Below, in pieces: positions 31,993-40,402 of a stretch of DNA of 64,000 nt. Both the position numbers and the translations under genes were made by a program. The stretch covers positions 2,790,001-2,854,000 of the forward strand of contig NZ_AP017898.1 of assembly GCF_003609835.1 (NCBI RefSeq). Direction: 5' to 3'. The notes beneath the pieces are model-generated. The model did not search any database, was not told the origin of the DNA, and worked only from the letters and a program-made list of their open reading frames with translations. This DNA is from Sphingopyxis sp. FD7. Lineage in GTDB: Bacteria > Pseudomonadota > Alphaproteobacteria > Sphingomonadales > Sphingomonadaceae. Position 1 is the stretch's first letter; the number at the start of each line of letters is the position of its first letter.

Positions 31993-32483
31993 AGCTCGAT
32001 CGCCCCTGCACGATCGATGAGCTGCCGATCCCCGCCGACGCCCGCGTCACCAAAAAGTGGACCGAGCAGATGCGCGAAATGGCCGCCCATATCGGCGCCT
32101 ATCGCACGCTCCTGGTCGTTGACGCTCTCGGGGGGCAGTCGATTTACATCCCGGCGTCGTCCGCGCGCGGTCGGTTGGCGGAGGTCATCGGCGAAGAGGG
32201 CGCCGCGATCATGTCGCGGATCTACGGCTGCAACCGGATCCGCGTCCCGGTCGGACGTGCCGCGCTCCATGAGGCGCGCCGCGCCGGCGTCATCGCGGCG
32301 ATCCGCGAAAAGCGGATGACGATCGGCGAGGCGGTTCCGATCCTCGGAACCTCGCGCAGCTATCTCAGCCACCTCGTCAACGCGACCGACGAGGGCGATG
32401 ATGCGGCGCCCTTTGTCCCCAGGCGATCCCGTCATGATCCACGCCAGCTCGATATGTTCGCCGTGTCGAGCGACGCCGAATGA
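31989..32483 (+). CDS. Mor/C-like transcription activator candidate
   Basis: A 164-residue protein from ATG 31989. The stretch LGGQSIYIPASSARGRLAEV, then IMSRIYGCNRIRVPVG, echoes the Mor/C family (a GG..YIP loop before an HTH), and the HTH-like IGEAVPILGTSRSYLSHLVN follows. It is the last regulator before the packaging genes, the place of Mu C. It should turn on late promoters. Family match is moderate. Confidence 0.6.
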   Translation: MKLDRPCTIDELPIPADARVTKKWTEQMREMAAHIGAYRTLLVVDALGGQSIYIPASSARGRLAEVIGEEGAAIMSRIYGCNRIRVPVGRAALHEARRAGVIAAIREKRMTIGEAVPILGTSRSYLSHLVNATDEGDDAAPFVPRRSRHDPRQLDMFAVSSDAE

Positions 32484-32815
32484 AGCGGCAGCAACCGGTA
32501 GCGGCCGATACCGCCGCGTTTGCGCGGTCTATGAGGGCGGCGGCCGATCAGCCCGACGCGATGGAGATTCTGGACCCCACCTATCGGGCCGCCGCAATCC
32601 TGTTTGCGCGCGGCATTTATGTCGAGCCATGCCGGCGCTTGATCCCGCAGCATCCGATCGTCTATCTCGCCTGCTGGCCCGATGGTGAACGACGCCATCT
32701 TTCCGAAACCGAACTCCTCACGCTCGCTGGCGCCCCCGCCGGACAGGTGTCCGCGAACGGACGCCGCATTCTACCAGATCGTCCTGACAATGTGATCCCC
32801 GCGCGCGGCGCCTGA
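32480..32815 (+). CDS. small protein ending the early operon, unknown function
   Basis: A 111-residue protein, ATGA overlap with the Mor-like gene. No family recognised. Its stop codon lies in the loop of a terminator hairpin, so translation and termination may compete. Confidence 0.55.
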   Translation: MKRQQPVAADTAAFARSMRAAADQPDAMEILDPTYRAAAILFARGIYVEPCRRLIPQHPIVYLACWPDGERRHLSETELLTLAGAPAGQVSANGRRILPDRPDNVIPARGA

Positions 32816-32831
32816 AAGGCGCCGCTGTTTT
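32805..32831 (+). terminator. rho-independent terminator of the early transcript
   Basis: Stem GCGGCGCC (32805-32812) and GGCGCCGC (32818-32825) with loop TGAAA, followed by TGTTTT. The stop codon of the gene at 32480 is in the loop. Confidence 0.82.
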
Positions 32832-32852
32832 GCAGCTGCATTGGGGTTTCAC

Positions 32853-33212
32853 ATGGGTTCAACACTGGCAAAGTTCATGGTCTATTGGCCGCTTGCCGTT
32901 TTCGCGCTGCCGATCCTGCTGGCGGTCGGCCTTCTCTGGCTCCGCACCAAGTTCCCCGAACTGGCCGCGTTCAACCAGGCGGTCAAAGACATCGCCGATC
33001 TCAAATCCAAGGTCGGCATTTTCGAAGTCGAGCTGAAGGAGTTGCGCAACGACATCGAAAGTGAGCCGACCCGCGCCCAGGTGCTGGCACAGCTCGCCGA
33101 CGCGATCGCGCGGCTGAGCCGGGTCGAAGGCGGGATCGAGGGCGTCAACCGCCAGCTTCAGGCACAGAGCCAGTGGATACAGGCCCTCGCGCTGCCGGAG
33201 GGACGCCGGTGA
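32853..33212 (+). CDS. DUF2730/Mu gp25-like membrane coiled-coil protein
   Basis: A 119-residue protein from ATG 32853. An N-terminal membrane segment (VYWPLAVFALPILLAVGLLWL) is followed by a coiled coil (VKDIADLKSKVGIFEVELKELRNDIE). Matches the Mu gp25/DUF2730 layout and position, first gene of the packaging block after the terminator. Confidence 0.75.
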   Translation: MGSTLAKFMVYWPLAVFALPILLAVGLLWLRTKFPELAAFNQAVKDIADLKSKVGIFEVELKELRNDIESEPTRAQVLAQLADAIARLSRVEGGIEGVNRQLQAQSQWIQALALPEGRR

Positions 33213-33499
33213 TCCATCCTGCCATTGCTCCGACCGTTCGGCGGGCGATCCTCGATCTCATTCACGACGTCGGCGGCGAGGTCGATGACGACACAGCGAC
33301 GATCCTGCTCAACGAGATCGGTCATCGCGTCGCGCGATCGGATGTCGCCGACGAAATCCGCTGGCTCGCCGACAAGGGGCTCCTGAAGGTCACCGAAACG
33401 CCCGCGATGCTCGTCATCGCCTCGACGAGCGACGGCCGCGACACGGCCATGGGCCGCCTGCGGTTCGAAGGCGTCAGCCGTCACAAGACGGGCGAATGA
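33209..33499 (+). CDS. Mu gp26-like winged-helix protein
   Basis: A 96-residue protein from GTG 33209 (overlaps the gp25-like stop). TVRRAILDLIHDVGGEVDDD, IGHRVARSDVADEIRWLADKGLL is a winged-helix pattern. Position between gp25-like and terminase small subunit matches Mu gp26. Role unknown. Confidence 0.7.
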   Translation: MIHPAIAPTVRRAILDLIHDVGGEVDDDTATILLNEIGHRVARSDVADEIRWLADKGLLKVTETPAMLVIASTSDGRDTAMGRLRFEGVSRHKTGE

Positions 33500-33500
33500 C

Positions 33501-34034
33501 GTGGCGCCCCGTTCCTCTATCGAGCGCAACCCGGCCCTTCAGGCTGCCGTCGAACGGCTGATCGCCGAAGGCGAGCACACGATCGACGAGATCCACGAAG
33601 CGGTCGCCGAATATGGCGTCTCGCGCTCGGCCGTCGGTCGCTACGCCAATCGCTACCGCCCGCTTGTCGACACCATCATCCGCGATCGCGCCGTCCGGCA
33701 GGCGATGCAAAAGCATCTGCCTGCCGGCGTGGACACCGGCCTGATCGACATCGCCATCCATCGCGCGCAGTCGGAAGTCCTGCGCGCGATGGATGCCATG
33801 GGCGACGATGAGGAGCCCGCGAACGCCGATCGCATCGCCAAGCTCGTTCGCGCTCTCAATGGCGTCATCAAGGCGATGCGCGAAAAGCGCGAGTTCGAGG
33901 AGGAGGTCCGCGCCAGCGAACGTCAACGCGCCGCCGACGCGGCCGTCGAGGCATTGGCCGAAGCGGGCGCCGGCGAAGCACAGATCGACACGATCCGCCG
34001 CCGCATCCTCGGTATGCGGGAAAAGCCGCAATGA
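33501..34034 (+). CDS. terminase small subunit (DUF3486, Mu gp27-like)
   Basis: A 177-residue protein from GTG 33501. N-terminal HTH (HTIDEIHEAVAEYGVSRSAVGRYANRY) and C-terminal coiled coil (REKREFEEEVRASERQRAADAAVEAL). This fits the Mu gp27/DUF3486 family that recognises the pac site. Precedes the large subunit with one gene between. Confidence 0.82.
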   Translation: MAPRSSIERNPALQAAVERLIAEGEHTIDEIHEAVAEYGVSRSAVGRYANRYRPLVDTIIRDRAVRQAMQKHLPAGVDTGLIDIAIHRAQSEVLRAMDAMGDDEEPANADRIAKLVRALNGVIKAMREKREFEEEVRASERQRAADAAVEALAEAGAGEAQIDTIRRRILGMREKPQ

Positions 34035-34456
34035 GCGGTGCCGATCAGCCCGAACCGCTCCTGCGCTTTGCCGGGCGGCGCCCCGACGAGGGCATCCGCG
34101 CGGCCACGCCGTTTCCGCTCGCGGTCGCGCTGCGCGACTATGCGATCGCGCGGGGGCTCGCGATCGACAAGCTGGAGCGCAGCCGCGTCCGCGTGTCCGG
34201 GAGCATTTATCTCGCGATGACCGATTGCAGCGGGCGCTGCTGGAATATGCGCGTCTCCAACCATCGCCGCCCGCGACGCACCGGCCATCCGACCCCGCAC
34301 ATCGATCTCATCAGCTTGGACGGCGTCGCCGGCATCGCCGTCGGTCGCCGCCTGATCGACGACATCATCGCCGGGAATGTGCCGTGGTTCGATCCAGACG
34401 CGACCGTCCGCCCCCTCCCGCGCACCCGCCGCAACAGCAGGATACGCCGCCGATGA
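34031..34456 (+). CDS. small protein between terminase subunits, unknown function
   Basis: A 141-residue basic protein with ATGA overlaps on both sides. It has IDKLERSRVRVSGSIYLAMT and a basic tail. No family recognised. Not present in the standard Mu order. Confidence 0.55.
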   Translation: MSGADQPEPLLRFAGRRPDEGIRAATPFPLAVALRDYAIARGLAIDKLERSRVRVSGSIYLAMTDCSGRCWNMRVSNHRRPRRTGHPTPHIDLISLDGVAGIAVGRRLIDDIIAGNVPWFDPDATVRPLPRTRRNSRIRRR

Positions 34457-36129
34457 ACGCCGCCGCCGAAGCCCCGACGGTGCTGCTGCCGTATCAGGTC
34501 GAAAGCATCGAACTCGCCGAGGAGCATCAATTCCTCGTGGTCGAAAAGTCGCGCCGTATCGGCCTGTCCTACGCCTTCTCGCCCTGGGCGAACCTTATGG
34601 CATCGGTCGCGACCGGCGCGCAGAACGTCTACTATATCGGCTACAATCTCGACATGGCGCGCGAGTTCATCGGCTATTGCGCCGACTTCGCGCAGGCATT
34701 CGAGGATGTCCGCGTTTCGCTGCCCGACGAGGATCGGGCCGACAGCTTCGTCCAGCGCCGTTTCGACGGGAGCTATCTCGATACGGCGGGCAAAGTCCTG
34801 GTCGATGCCGCCGACGGCGATTTCCGCTCCGATCGCGTTGTCCAGGAGGCGCGCGGCGGCTTCCTGATCAAAGGCGACGCCGGCAAGTCGATCAAATCCT
34901 TCCGGATAGACTTTCCGTCGGGCAAGGCGGTGGTCGCGCTGCCGTCCAGCCCGCGATCGGTGCGCGGTAAGCAGGGCATCTTCATCATTGATGAAGCGGC
35001 CTTTCACGACAATCTGGAAGAGCTGATCAAGGCGATCCTCGCCGCCCTCATGTGGGGCGGCCGCGTCATCGTCATTTCGACCCACGACGGCACTGACAAT
35101 TATTTCAACACCCTGGTCGAAGAGATCCGCGCCGGCAAGCGCGGCGGCCACGTTCACCGCATCACGCTGAAGGATGCGATCGCCGCCGGGCTCTACCAGC
35201 GCATTTGCCTTGTCCAGGGGAAGGACTGGACGCCCGAGGCCGAGGCGAAGTGGGAGGCCGATCTCCGCAAGACCTATGGCGACGCCGCCGACGAAGAGCT
35301 GGACGTTATTCCTTCACGCGGGACCGGCACCTATCTCGCGCGCGCCACGATCATCGAAGCGATGTCGGCCGAACTCCCCGTCGTTCGCCTTCGCTGCCCC
35401 GATGGCTTCGAACGGTGGGATGACGAACGACGCCGCGATTGGCTGCTCGAATTCCTTGAGGACGAGGTCAAGCCCTGGCTCGGCAGCTTCGATCCCTCCC
35501 GCCGCACCTTCATGGGTCAGGATTTCGCGCGCTCCGGCGACGTCTCGCCGGTCAAGTTTGGGCAGCATGACGAATATATGCGCTTGGTCTGCCGACTGAC
35601 GCTGGAAATGCGCAATGTCCCCTTTTCGGATCAGGAATTCATCCTCGAATGGCTGATCCGCCGCGTCCCGCATTTCGCCGGCGGCAAGATGGACGCCCGA
35701 GGCAACGGCTCGGCGCTCGCCGAGAAAATGCAGATGCTCTTCGGCTTCGATGTGATCGAGGCGGTGATGGCGAGCGACAAGACCTACCTGAAATATATGC
35801 CGCTGCTGAAAGCGGGGATCGAGGATCGGACGTTCGTAATCCCCTATGACGAGGGCGAACTCGACGATTTGCGGATGATCAAGATGATCCGCGGCATCCC
35901 GAAAATCCCCGACGGACCGCAGCGGAGCAAGGAAGACGGCAAGATCGCCCGGCGCCACGGCGATAACGCGATTGCCGACATGCACCTGATCGCCGCCGCT
36001 GCCGAAGATCCCGGCGACATCGAATTCATGAGCGCCGGCTCGCGCACAAGCAACGCCGGTGACTTCGGCACCAGCAATCGCGGCTTCGGCACCGTGTCGC
36101 GCCGCTCATCCGGAGGATTTGGACTATGA
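34453..36129 (+). CDS. terminase large subunit (Mu gp28-like)
   Basis: A 558-residue protein from ATG 34453. The ATPase has a Walker A-like EKSRRIGLS (31-39) as in Mu gp28, and Walker B GIFIIDEAAF (175-184). The nuclease half contains GQDFARSG (near 360) and FAGGKMDARGNG. It cuts and pumps DNA into heads; in Mu-like phages it takes host DNA on past the right end. Confidence 0.92.
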   Translation: MNAAAEAPTVLLPYQVESIELAEEHQFLVVEKSRRIGLSYAFSPWANLMASVATGAQNVYYIGYNLDMAREFIGYCADFAQAFEDVRVSLPDEDRADSFVQRRFDGSYLDTAGKVLVDAADGDFRSDRVVQEARGGFLIKGDAGKSIKSFRIDFPSGKAVVALPSSPRSVRGKQGIFIIDEAAFHDNLEELIKAILAALMWGGRVIVISTHDGTDNYFNTLVEEIRAGKRGGHVHRITLKDAIAAGLYQRICLVQGKDWTPEAEAKWEADLRKTYGDAADEELDVIPSRGTGTYLARATIIEAMSAELPVVRLRCPDGFERWDDERRRDWLLEFLEDEVKPWLGSFDPSRRTFMGQDFARSGDVSPVKFGQHDEYMRLVCRLTLEMRNVPFSDQEFILEWLIRRVPHFAGGKMDARGNGSALAEKMQMLFGFDVIEAVMASDKTYLKYMPLLKAGIEDRTFVIPYDEGELDDLRMIKMIRGIPKIPDGPQRSKEDGKIARRHGDNAIADMHLIAAAAEDPGDIEFMSAGSRTSNAGDFGTSNRGFGTVSRRSSGGFGL

Positions 36130-38168
36130 ACGCTCGCACCCGCAAGCGGACGGCGACGGCCGCGAACCGCAGGCTGCCGGCGCAGCTCGGCGCGGAGATC
36201 GCGACGACGGCCGACGGCCGCGACATCACCCAGCCATTCATTTCGGGGTTGCGCCAGCCCGCCGATCCGCGCCTTGCCGGTGCGGTCGATTGGGGCGTCT
36301 ACGATAGCGTCTATCAGGACGATCAGGTCAAATCGACGTTCCAGCAGCGCCGTCTCGCCGTCGTCAAGCATACCTGGTCGACCTTGCCTGGCGACGAGAA
36401 TGATCCGCGATCGGTCGAGGCCGCCGAACGCTTCGGCGCGACGATGGACCGCATCGGCTGGGACCGCATCACCGACAAGATGCTCTATGGCATCTATAAC
36501 GGATACGCCGTCTCCGAAATCATGTGGGGCGCCCGTGATGGGCTGATCGACATCGACCGCGTTAAGGTCCGCCACGCGCGCCGCTTCCGCTACGACGCGC
36601 AAATGCGGCTCCGGATGCTGACCATGGCTGGTGGCCTCGGCGAGATTCTGCCCGATCGCAAATTCTGGGTGTTCAAGTCGGGCGGATCGAACGACGACGA
36701 GCCCTATGGTCGCGGCCTCGCCGAATGGCTCTATTGGCCGGTGCTGTTCAAGCGCAACGGTATCGGCTTCTGGAACATCTTCCTCGACAAGTTCGGCTCG
36801 CCGACGGCCGTTGGCAAGTTCCGGCCCGGCACGCCGAAGTCCGAGCAGGCCAAATTGCTCGCCGCGCTGCAGGCGATCGCCACCGACAGCGGGATTGCTG
36901 TTCCAGAGGGCATGGTAATCGAGCTGCTCGAAGCCGCGCGATCGGGAACCGGCAATTACGAGCAGCTCGTCCGCTACATGGACGAGGCGATCGCCAAGAT
37001 CGTCCTCTCGCAGACGATGACCACGCAAAACGGCTCCAGCTTGAGCCAGGCCGAGGTGCATCAGGACGTGAAGTTCGAAGTCGTCAAATCCGACTCCGAT
37101 CTGCTCTGCGACAGCTTCAATGCCGAGGTGCCCCGCTGGTGGACCGATCTCAACTATGGCCCCGACGTCGCCAGTCCGATCGTCTCGCGCCCGGTCGAGC
37201 AGGAAGCCGACACCAGGGCGCAGGCCGAAACCGACGAAAGCCTTGACCGCCTCGGCTGGGTCCGCACCGAGGAAAGCTTCCGCGACACCTATGGCGACGG
37301 CTATGTCCGCAAGCCGAAAGCGGCCGATCCCGCCGATGGCGACAAGGTCGACGTCGACGATCCGGACGCCGACGAGGCGAACGATAACGATCCCGCCGAT
37401 CCCAATGTCAACGACCGCAATATCAGCTTCGCGGCCGACGATCCGCGCCCGCTCTACGTTTACCGTCCCTTGACCGAGGAAAGCGCGACCGAGCTGCTCG
37501 CCTGGGCGCGGGAGGAGGGCTTCACCGAATTGATGGAGCCCAAGGATCTGCACGTCACCGTCATGTATTCCCGCCGCCCGGTGAATTGGATGAAGATGGG
37601 CGGCTTTTGGGGCTGGGGTCCAGACACGAGCGAGCATCTCGTCCCCTTCGGCGGCCCGCGCCTGGTCGACCGGATTGGCGCCGACGGCGCCGTCGCGCTC
37701 CACTTCTTCTCGGGCCATCTCAACCAGCGCAATCGCGAGATGCGCGACGCCGGATGCAGCTGGGATTATCCCGACTATCTGCCGCACATCACCTTCACTT
37801 ACTGGCCGGGCGACGTCGACCTGAAAAAGGTGACCCCGTTCCGCGGCGAGCTGCGGTTCGGTCCCGAGGTTTTCGAGCCGATCCAGTCGGAGTGGGAAAA
37901 GGAAATCCGCGAGGCGAGCTTCGCCGAAAGCGACGTCCCCGACAGTGCGACCGACAAACTGGTCGACGATCTGATCGCCGAAGACGGCTACCGCGCCGTC
38001 CGCGCGCTCACCGATCCCATGCTGGGCGCGATCCGCGCCGCCCGGTCACCCGCCGAGCTGCTCGCCATCCTCGGCGCCGGCCCCGGCGACACCGCGCCGA
38101 TCGGCGCCGACCTCGAAGCCGCCGGCCTCGCCGCCTCGCTCGATGCCGGGGAGAGCAACGATGACTGA
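36126..38168 (+). CDS. portal protein (DUF935, Mu gp29-like) with inserted 2H phosphoesterase-like domain
   Basis: A 680-residue protein. Residues ~30-345 match the Mu gp29/DUF935 portal core (DDQVKSTFQQRRLAVVKHTWS; DKMLYGIYNGYAVSEIMWG; PYGRGLAEWLYWPVLFKRN; VLSQTMTTQNGSS). The last ~75 residues also match the family end (ATDKLVDDLIAEDGY...AARSPAELLAIL). Between them, residues ~440-590 carry two HxT motifs, H476-V-T478 and H554-I-T556, spaced as in 2H phosphoesterases, after an acidic linker (407-427). Most gp29 proteins are nearer 500 residues. 2H enzymes include Acb1, which cuts cyclic nucleotides to defeat CBASS. The insert's substrate is unknown. Confidence 0.88.
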   Translation: MNARTRKRTATAANRRLPAQLGAEIATTADGRDITQPFISGLRQPADPRLAGAVDWGVYDSVYQDDQVKSTFQQRRLAVVKHTWSTLPGDENDPRSVEAAERFGATMDRIGWDRITDKMLYGIYNGYAVSEIMWGARDGLIDIDRVKVRHARRFRYDAQMRLRMLTMAGGLGEILPDRKFWVFKSGGSNDDEPYGRGLAEWLYWPVLFKRNGIGFWNIFLDKFGSPTAVGKFRPGTPKSEQAKLLAALQAIATDSGIAVPEGMVIELLEAARSGTGNYEQLVRYMDEAIAKIVLSQTMTTQNGSSLSQAEVHQDVKFEVVKSDSDLLCDSFNAEVPRWWTDLNYGPDVASPIVSRPVEQEADTRAQAETDESLDRLGWVRTEESFRDTYGDGYVRKPKAADPADGDKVDVDDPDADEANDNDPADPNVNDRNISFAADDPRPLYVYRPLTEESATELLAWAREEGFTELMEPKDLHVTVMYSRRPVNWMKMGGFWGWGPDTSEHLVPFGGPRLVDRIGADGAVALHFFSGHLNQRNREMRDAGCSWDYPDYLPHITFTYWPGDVDLKKVTPFRGELRFGPEVFEPIQSEWEKEIREASFAESDVPDSATDKLVDDLIAEDGYRAVRALTDPMLGAIRAARSPAELLAILGAGPGDTAPIGADLEAAGLAASLDAGESNDD

Positions 38169-38832
38169 TCGCGCGATCATCGACAAAATCCGCAAGCTGC
38201 TCGCACTCGCGAAAGGTTCGACTGAGCATGAGGCGGCCGCCGCGCTCGCCAAGGCGCGCGAAATGATGGACGCGCACGGCGTGTCCGACGCGCATATCGC
38301 TATGGCCGATATCGAGGAGGCAACCGCGCGCGCATCGCGGACGCAGCGACCGCCGCGATGGGAAGGCATCTTGTGCGCCACCGTGCGCCGCGCCCTTGGC
38401 GTGGAAGTCTTCATCACCGCTTGCGGCGACCGAACCTACGTCGGGCGGGCACCGGCGGCTGAGATCGCGGCCTATGCCTTCGCAGTGCTGTTTCGTCGGC
38501 TGAAGGCGGCGCGCGCAGACTATATCCGGACGCAGCTCAAGCGGTGCGGACCGGCGCGGAAACGCCAACGCGCCGACATATTCTGTGAAGGGTGGGCAAT
38601 CGCCGTTTTCCAGAAGATCGCTGAGCTGATGCCCGAACCGCAAGGAGATGAACTGATCGGCCAATATCTGGCTGAGAGGCATCCGCACCTCGCGCCCGTC
38701 GGCTCCCGCGCTGCGAAGCTCAAAGGCCGAGTCGCGGGCAACGACTATTGGCGCGGTCGCGAGGCGGGTCATGACGTCCAGCTTCATATGGGTGTCGGCG
38801 GCACAGCCGCGCGGCTGGCGTTGCCAGCGTGA
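38161..38832 (+). CDS. DUF2786-containing phage protein
   Basis: A 223-residue protein from ATG 38161. The N-terminus (IIDKIRKLLALAKGSTEHEAAAALAKAREMMDAHGVS) is a clear DUF2786 domain. The rest contains conserved Arg/Cys and two DY/GW motifs (FCEGWAIAVFQKI; GNDYWRGREAG). DUF2786 proteins are common in phages and are of unknown biochemistry. Overlaps the portal gene by 8 bp. Confidence 0.75.
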   Translation: MTDRAIIDKIRKLLALAKGSTEHEAAAALAKAREMMDAHGVSDAHIAMADIEEATARASRTQRPPRWEGILCATVRRALGVEVFITACGDRTYVGRAPAAEIAAYAFAVLFRRLKAARADYIRTQLKRCGPARKRQRADIFCEGWAIAVFQKIAELMPEPQGDELIGQYLAERHPHLAPVGSRAAKLKGRVAGNDYWRGREAGHDVQLHMGVGGTAARLALPA

Positions 38833-39176
38833 AGCGGGCGCGGCCGACATATCCGCGCGTCAATTGCCTCGTGCCGGGCTGCAAGCGGGGCACGACTCGC
38901 GCCGCGCCGCATAACGACGGCTCGCCGCCTGAAGTCATCTGCGGGCCGCACTGGCGCACCGTGCCGAAGGAATGGCGGCGGCGTCTCTCGCTATACGCGC
39001 GTCGATATCGCGCGGCCGAGGCAAAGGATGACCAGCGCGGCATGAGGATGGCGGGTCAGCTCTGGTGGTCGCGCTGGCGCCGCATCGGCGATCTATTTCG
39101 CGAGCCCGAGAGCGAAATGGTCGAGGACATGCCGATTACCTTGGTCGAACGGCTCAAGGCAGAGGGCCTGCTATGA
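38829..39176 (+). CDS. small Cys/His protein, unknown function
   Basis: A 115-residue protein from GTG 38829. CLVPGC...ICGPHW looks like a small zinc site. The rest is basic and helical (WRRRLSLYARRYRAAEAKDDQRG). It lies between portal and MuF. No family recognised. Confidence 0.55.
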   Translation: MKRARPTYPRVNCLVPGCKRGTTRAAPHNDGSPPEVICGPHWRTVPKEWRRRLSLYARRYRAAEAKDDQRGMRMAGQLWWSRWRRIGDLFREPESEMVEDMPITLVERLKAEGLL

Positions 39177-40402
39177 CGACGCGCCCCGACCTCCGCGACA
39201 CGATCTACATGGACCCAGGCGACATCATTGCCGCCTGGGTCGAGCGGTCGAACTATCGCTTTTCCGAGCATTGGACCGACACTTGGCAGGAAGAGCACGC
39301 GGCAGCCTTCACCGTCGCCAAGATCGCGAAGCTCGATCTCCTCACCGCGATCCACAAATCGCTCGACGACGTCATCCAAGGCGGCGGCACGTTCGAGCAG
39401 TGGAAGGCGAACCTGCTCCCCGAGCTGAAGAAGCACGGCTGGTGGGGCGTCGTCCAGGACGAGGCGCTGACCGGCACGCCCGATCCCGTCATTGTCAACG
39501 AACGCCGCCTGCGCACAATCTACCGGACCAACATCCGGATGAGCATGGCGGCTGGCCGGTGGCGCAAATATCAGCGCGAAAAGGAGCTGTTCCCCTATCT
39601 GCGTTACCGCTCTGACCATTTCCGCAAGCACCCGCGCCTCGATCACAAGAGCTGGCACGGCCTGATCCTGCGCGTCGATGATCACGCGTGGCAATGGATG
39701 TTCCCGCCTAACGGCTGGGGCTGCAATTGCCGCGTCGAGCAGGTCAGCGAAGCGCGGATGCGCCGCATGGGCTGGAAGCTCGACGAGGCGCCCAATCCGC
39801 CGCGCCACGACTTCATAACGGCGGCGGGCGAGATCGTGTCGGTGCCGCAGGGTGTCGCGCCGGGCTTCGGCTACAATCCCGGCACCGCGCACCTTCGCGT
39901 CCTCGCCGATCGCGCGACGGCTTCGCTGAAATCCGCCCTTGCGGCTGGCAACGATCAAGCCGCCCACCACACGCTCCGTCAACTGATCGGCGACCCGGCG
40001 TTCGAGCAGTTCCTTGCGATGCCGGATGGTGCGTTCCCCGTCGCGATCCTCGATCCGGATCATCAGGCCACGATCGCGGCCGCATCGCGCATCGTCATGC
40101 TGCCGGGCAAGGTATATCGCAAACAACTGGGCGAGTTCCCCAACATTTCTTCCGGTCATCCCGAACTGACGATTGCGGATTATCGGATGCTTCCCGACAT
40201 CGTCGAACGTGCCATTCTCGTCGCGATGCAGGGCGACAACCGTTTGATCTATTTCGCTGACGAAGCTGGCCGTCTCTGGAAGGCGGTAGTTCGTCAGGAC
40301 GCCGGGGTCGGATTTCCGGCGGTGGTGAGTTTCCACAGGAGTCGCGCGCGCAACATCGCACCCGAAACGCGCAATCTCGAAATCCTGCTGGATCGCCGCT
40401 AA
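39173..40402 (+). CDS. MuF head-morphogenesis protein with C-terminal nuclease-like domain
   Basis: A 409-residue protein from ATG 39173. Residues ~1-125 are the helical head; residues ~130-200 are the MuF core (RKYQREKELFPYLRYRSDHF, DHKSWHGLIL, MFPPNGWGCNCRVEQVSEAR). Residues ~300-405 resemble the phage-barnase-EndoU-ColicinE5/D-RelE (PBECR2-like) nuclease domain: SSGHPELTIADY with His329, MLPDIVERAILV, RLWKAVV with Lys370 and SFHRSRARN with His388. MuF is a minor head protein injected or placed at the portal, and such C-terminal domains are known toxins or effectors. A ~210-bp copy of the core lies inverted at 22153-22362. Confidence 0.82.
   Translation: MTTRPDLRDTIYMDPGDIIAAWVERSNYRFSEHWTDTWQEEHAAAFTVAKIAKLDLLTAIHKSLDDVIQGGGTFEQWKANLLPELKKHGWWGVVQDEALTGTPDPVIVNERRLRTIYRTNIRMSMAAGRWRKYQREKELFPYLRYRSDHFRKHPRLDHKSWHGLILRVDDHAWQWMFPPNGWGCNCRVEQVSEARMRRMGWKLDEAPNPPRHDFITAAGEIVSVPQGVAPGFGYNPGTAHLRVLADRATASLKSALAAGNDQAAHHTLRQLIGDPAFEQFLAMPDGAFPVAILDPDHQATIAAASRIVMLPGKVYRKQLGEFPNISSGHPELTIADYRMLPDIVERAILVAMQGDNRLIYFADEAGRLWKAVVRQDAGVGFPAVVSFHRSRARNIAPETRNLEILLDRR
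39566..39777 (+). repeat. MuF-derived inverted repeat, right copy (partner 22153-22362)
   Basis: The copy within the intact MuF gene. It is paired with the fragment in the repressor operon. Confidence 0.8.

Noticed and set aside
35844-37787. 647-residue minus-strand frame
   Set aside because: Antisense to terminase and portal; no recognisable domain.
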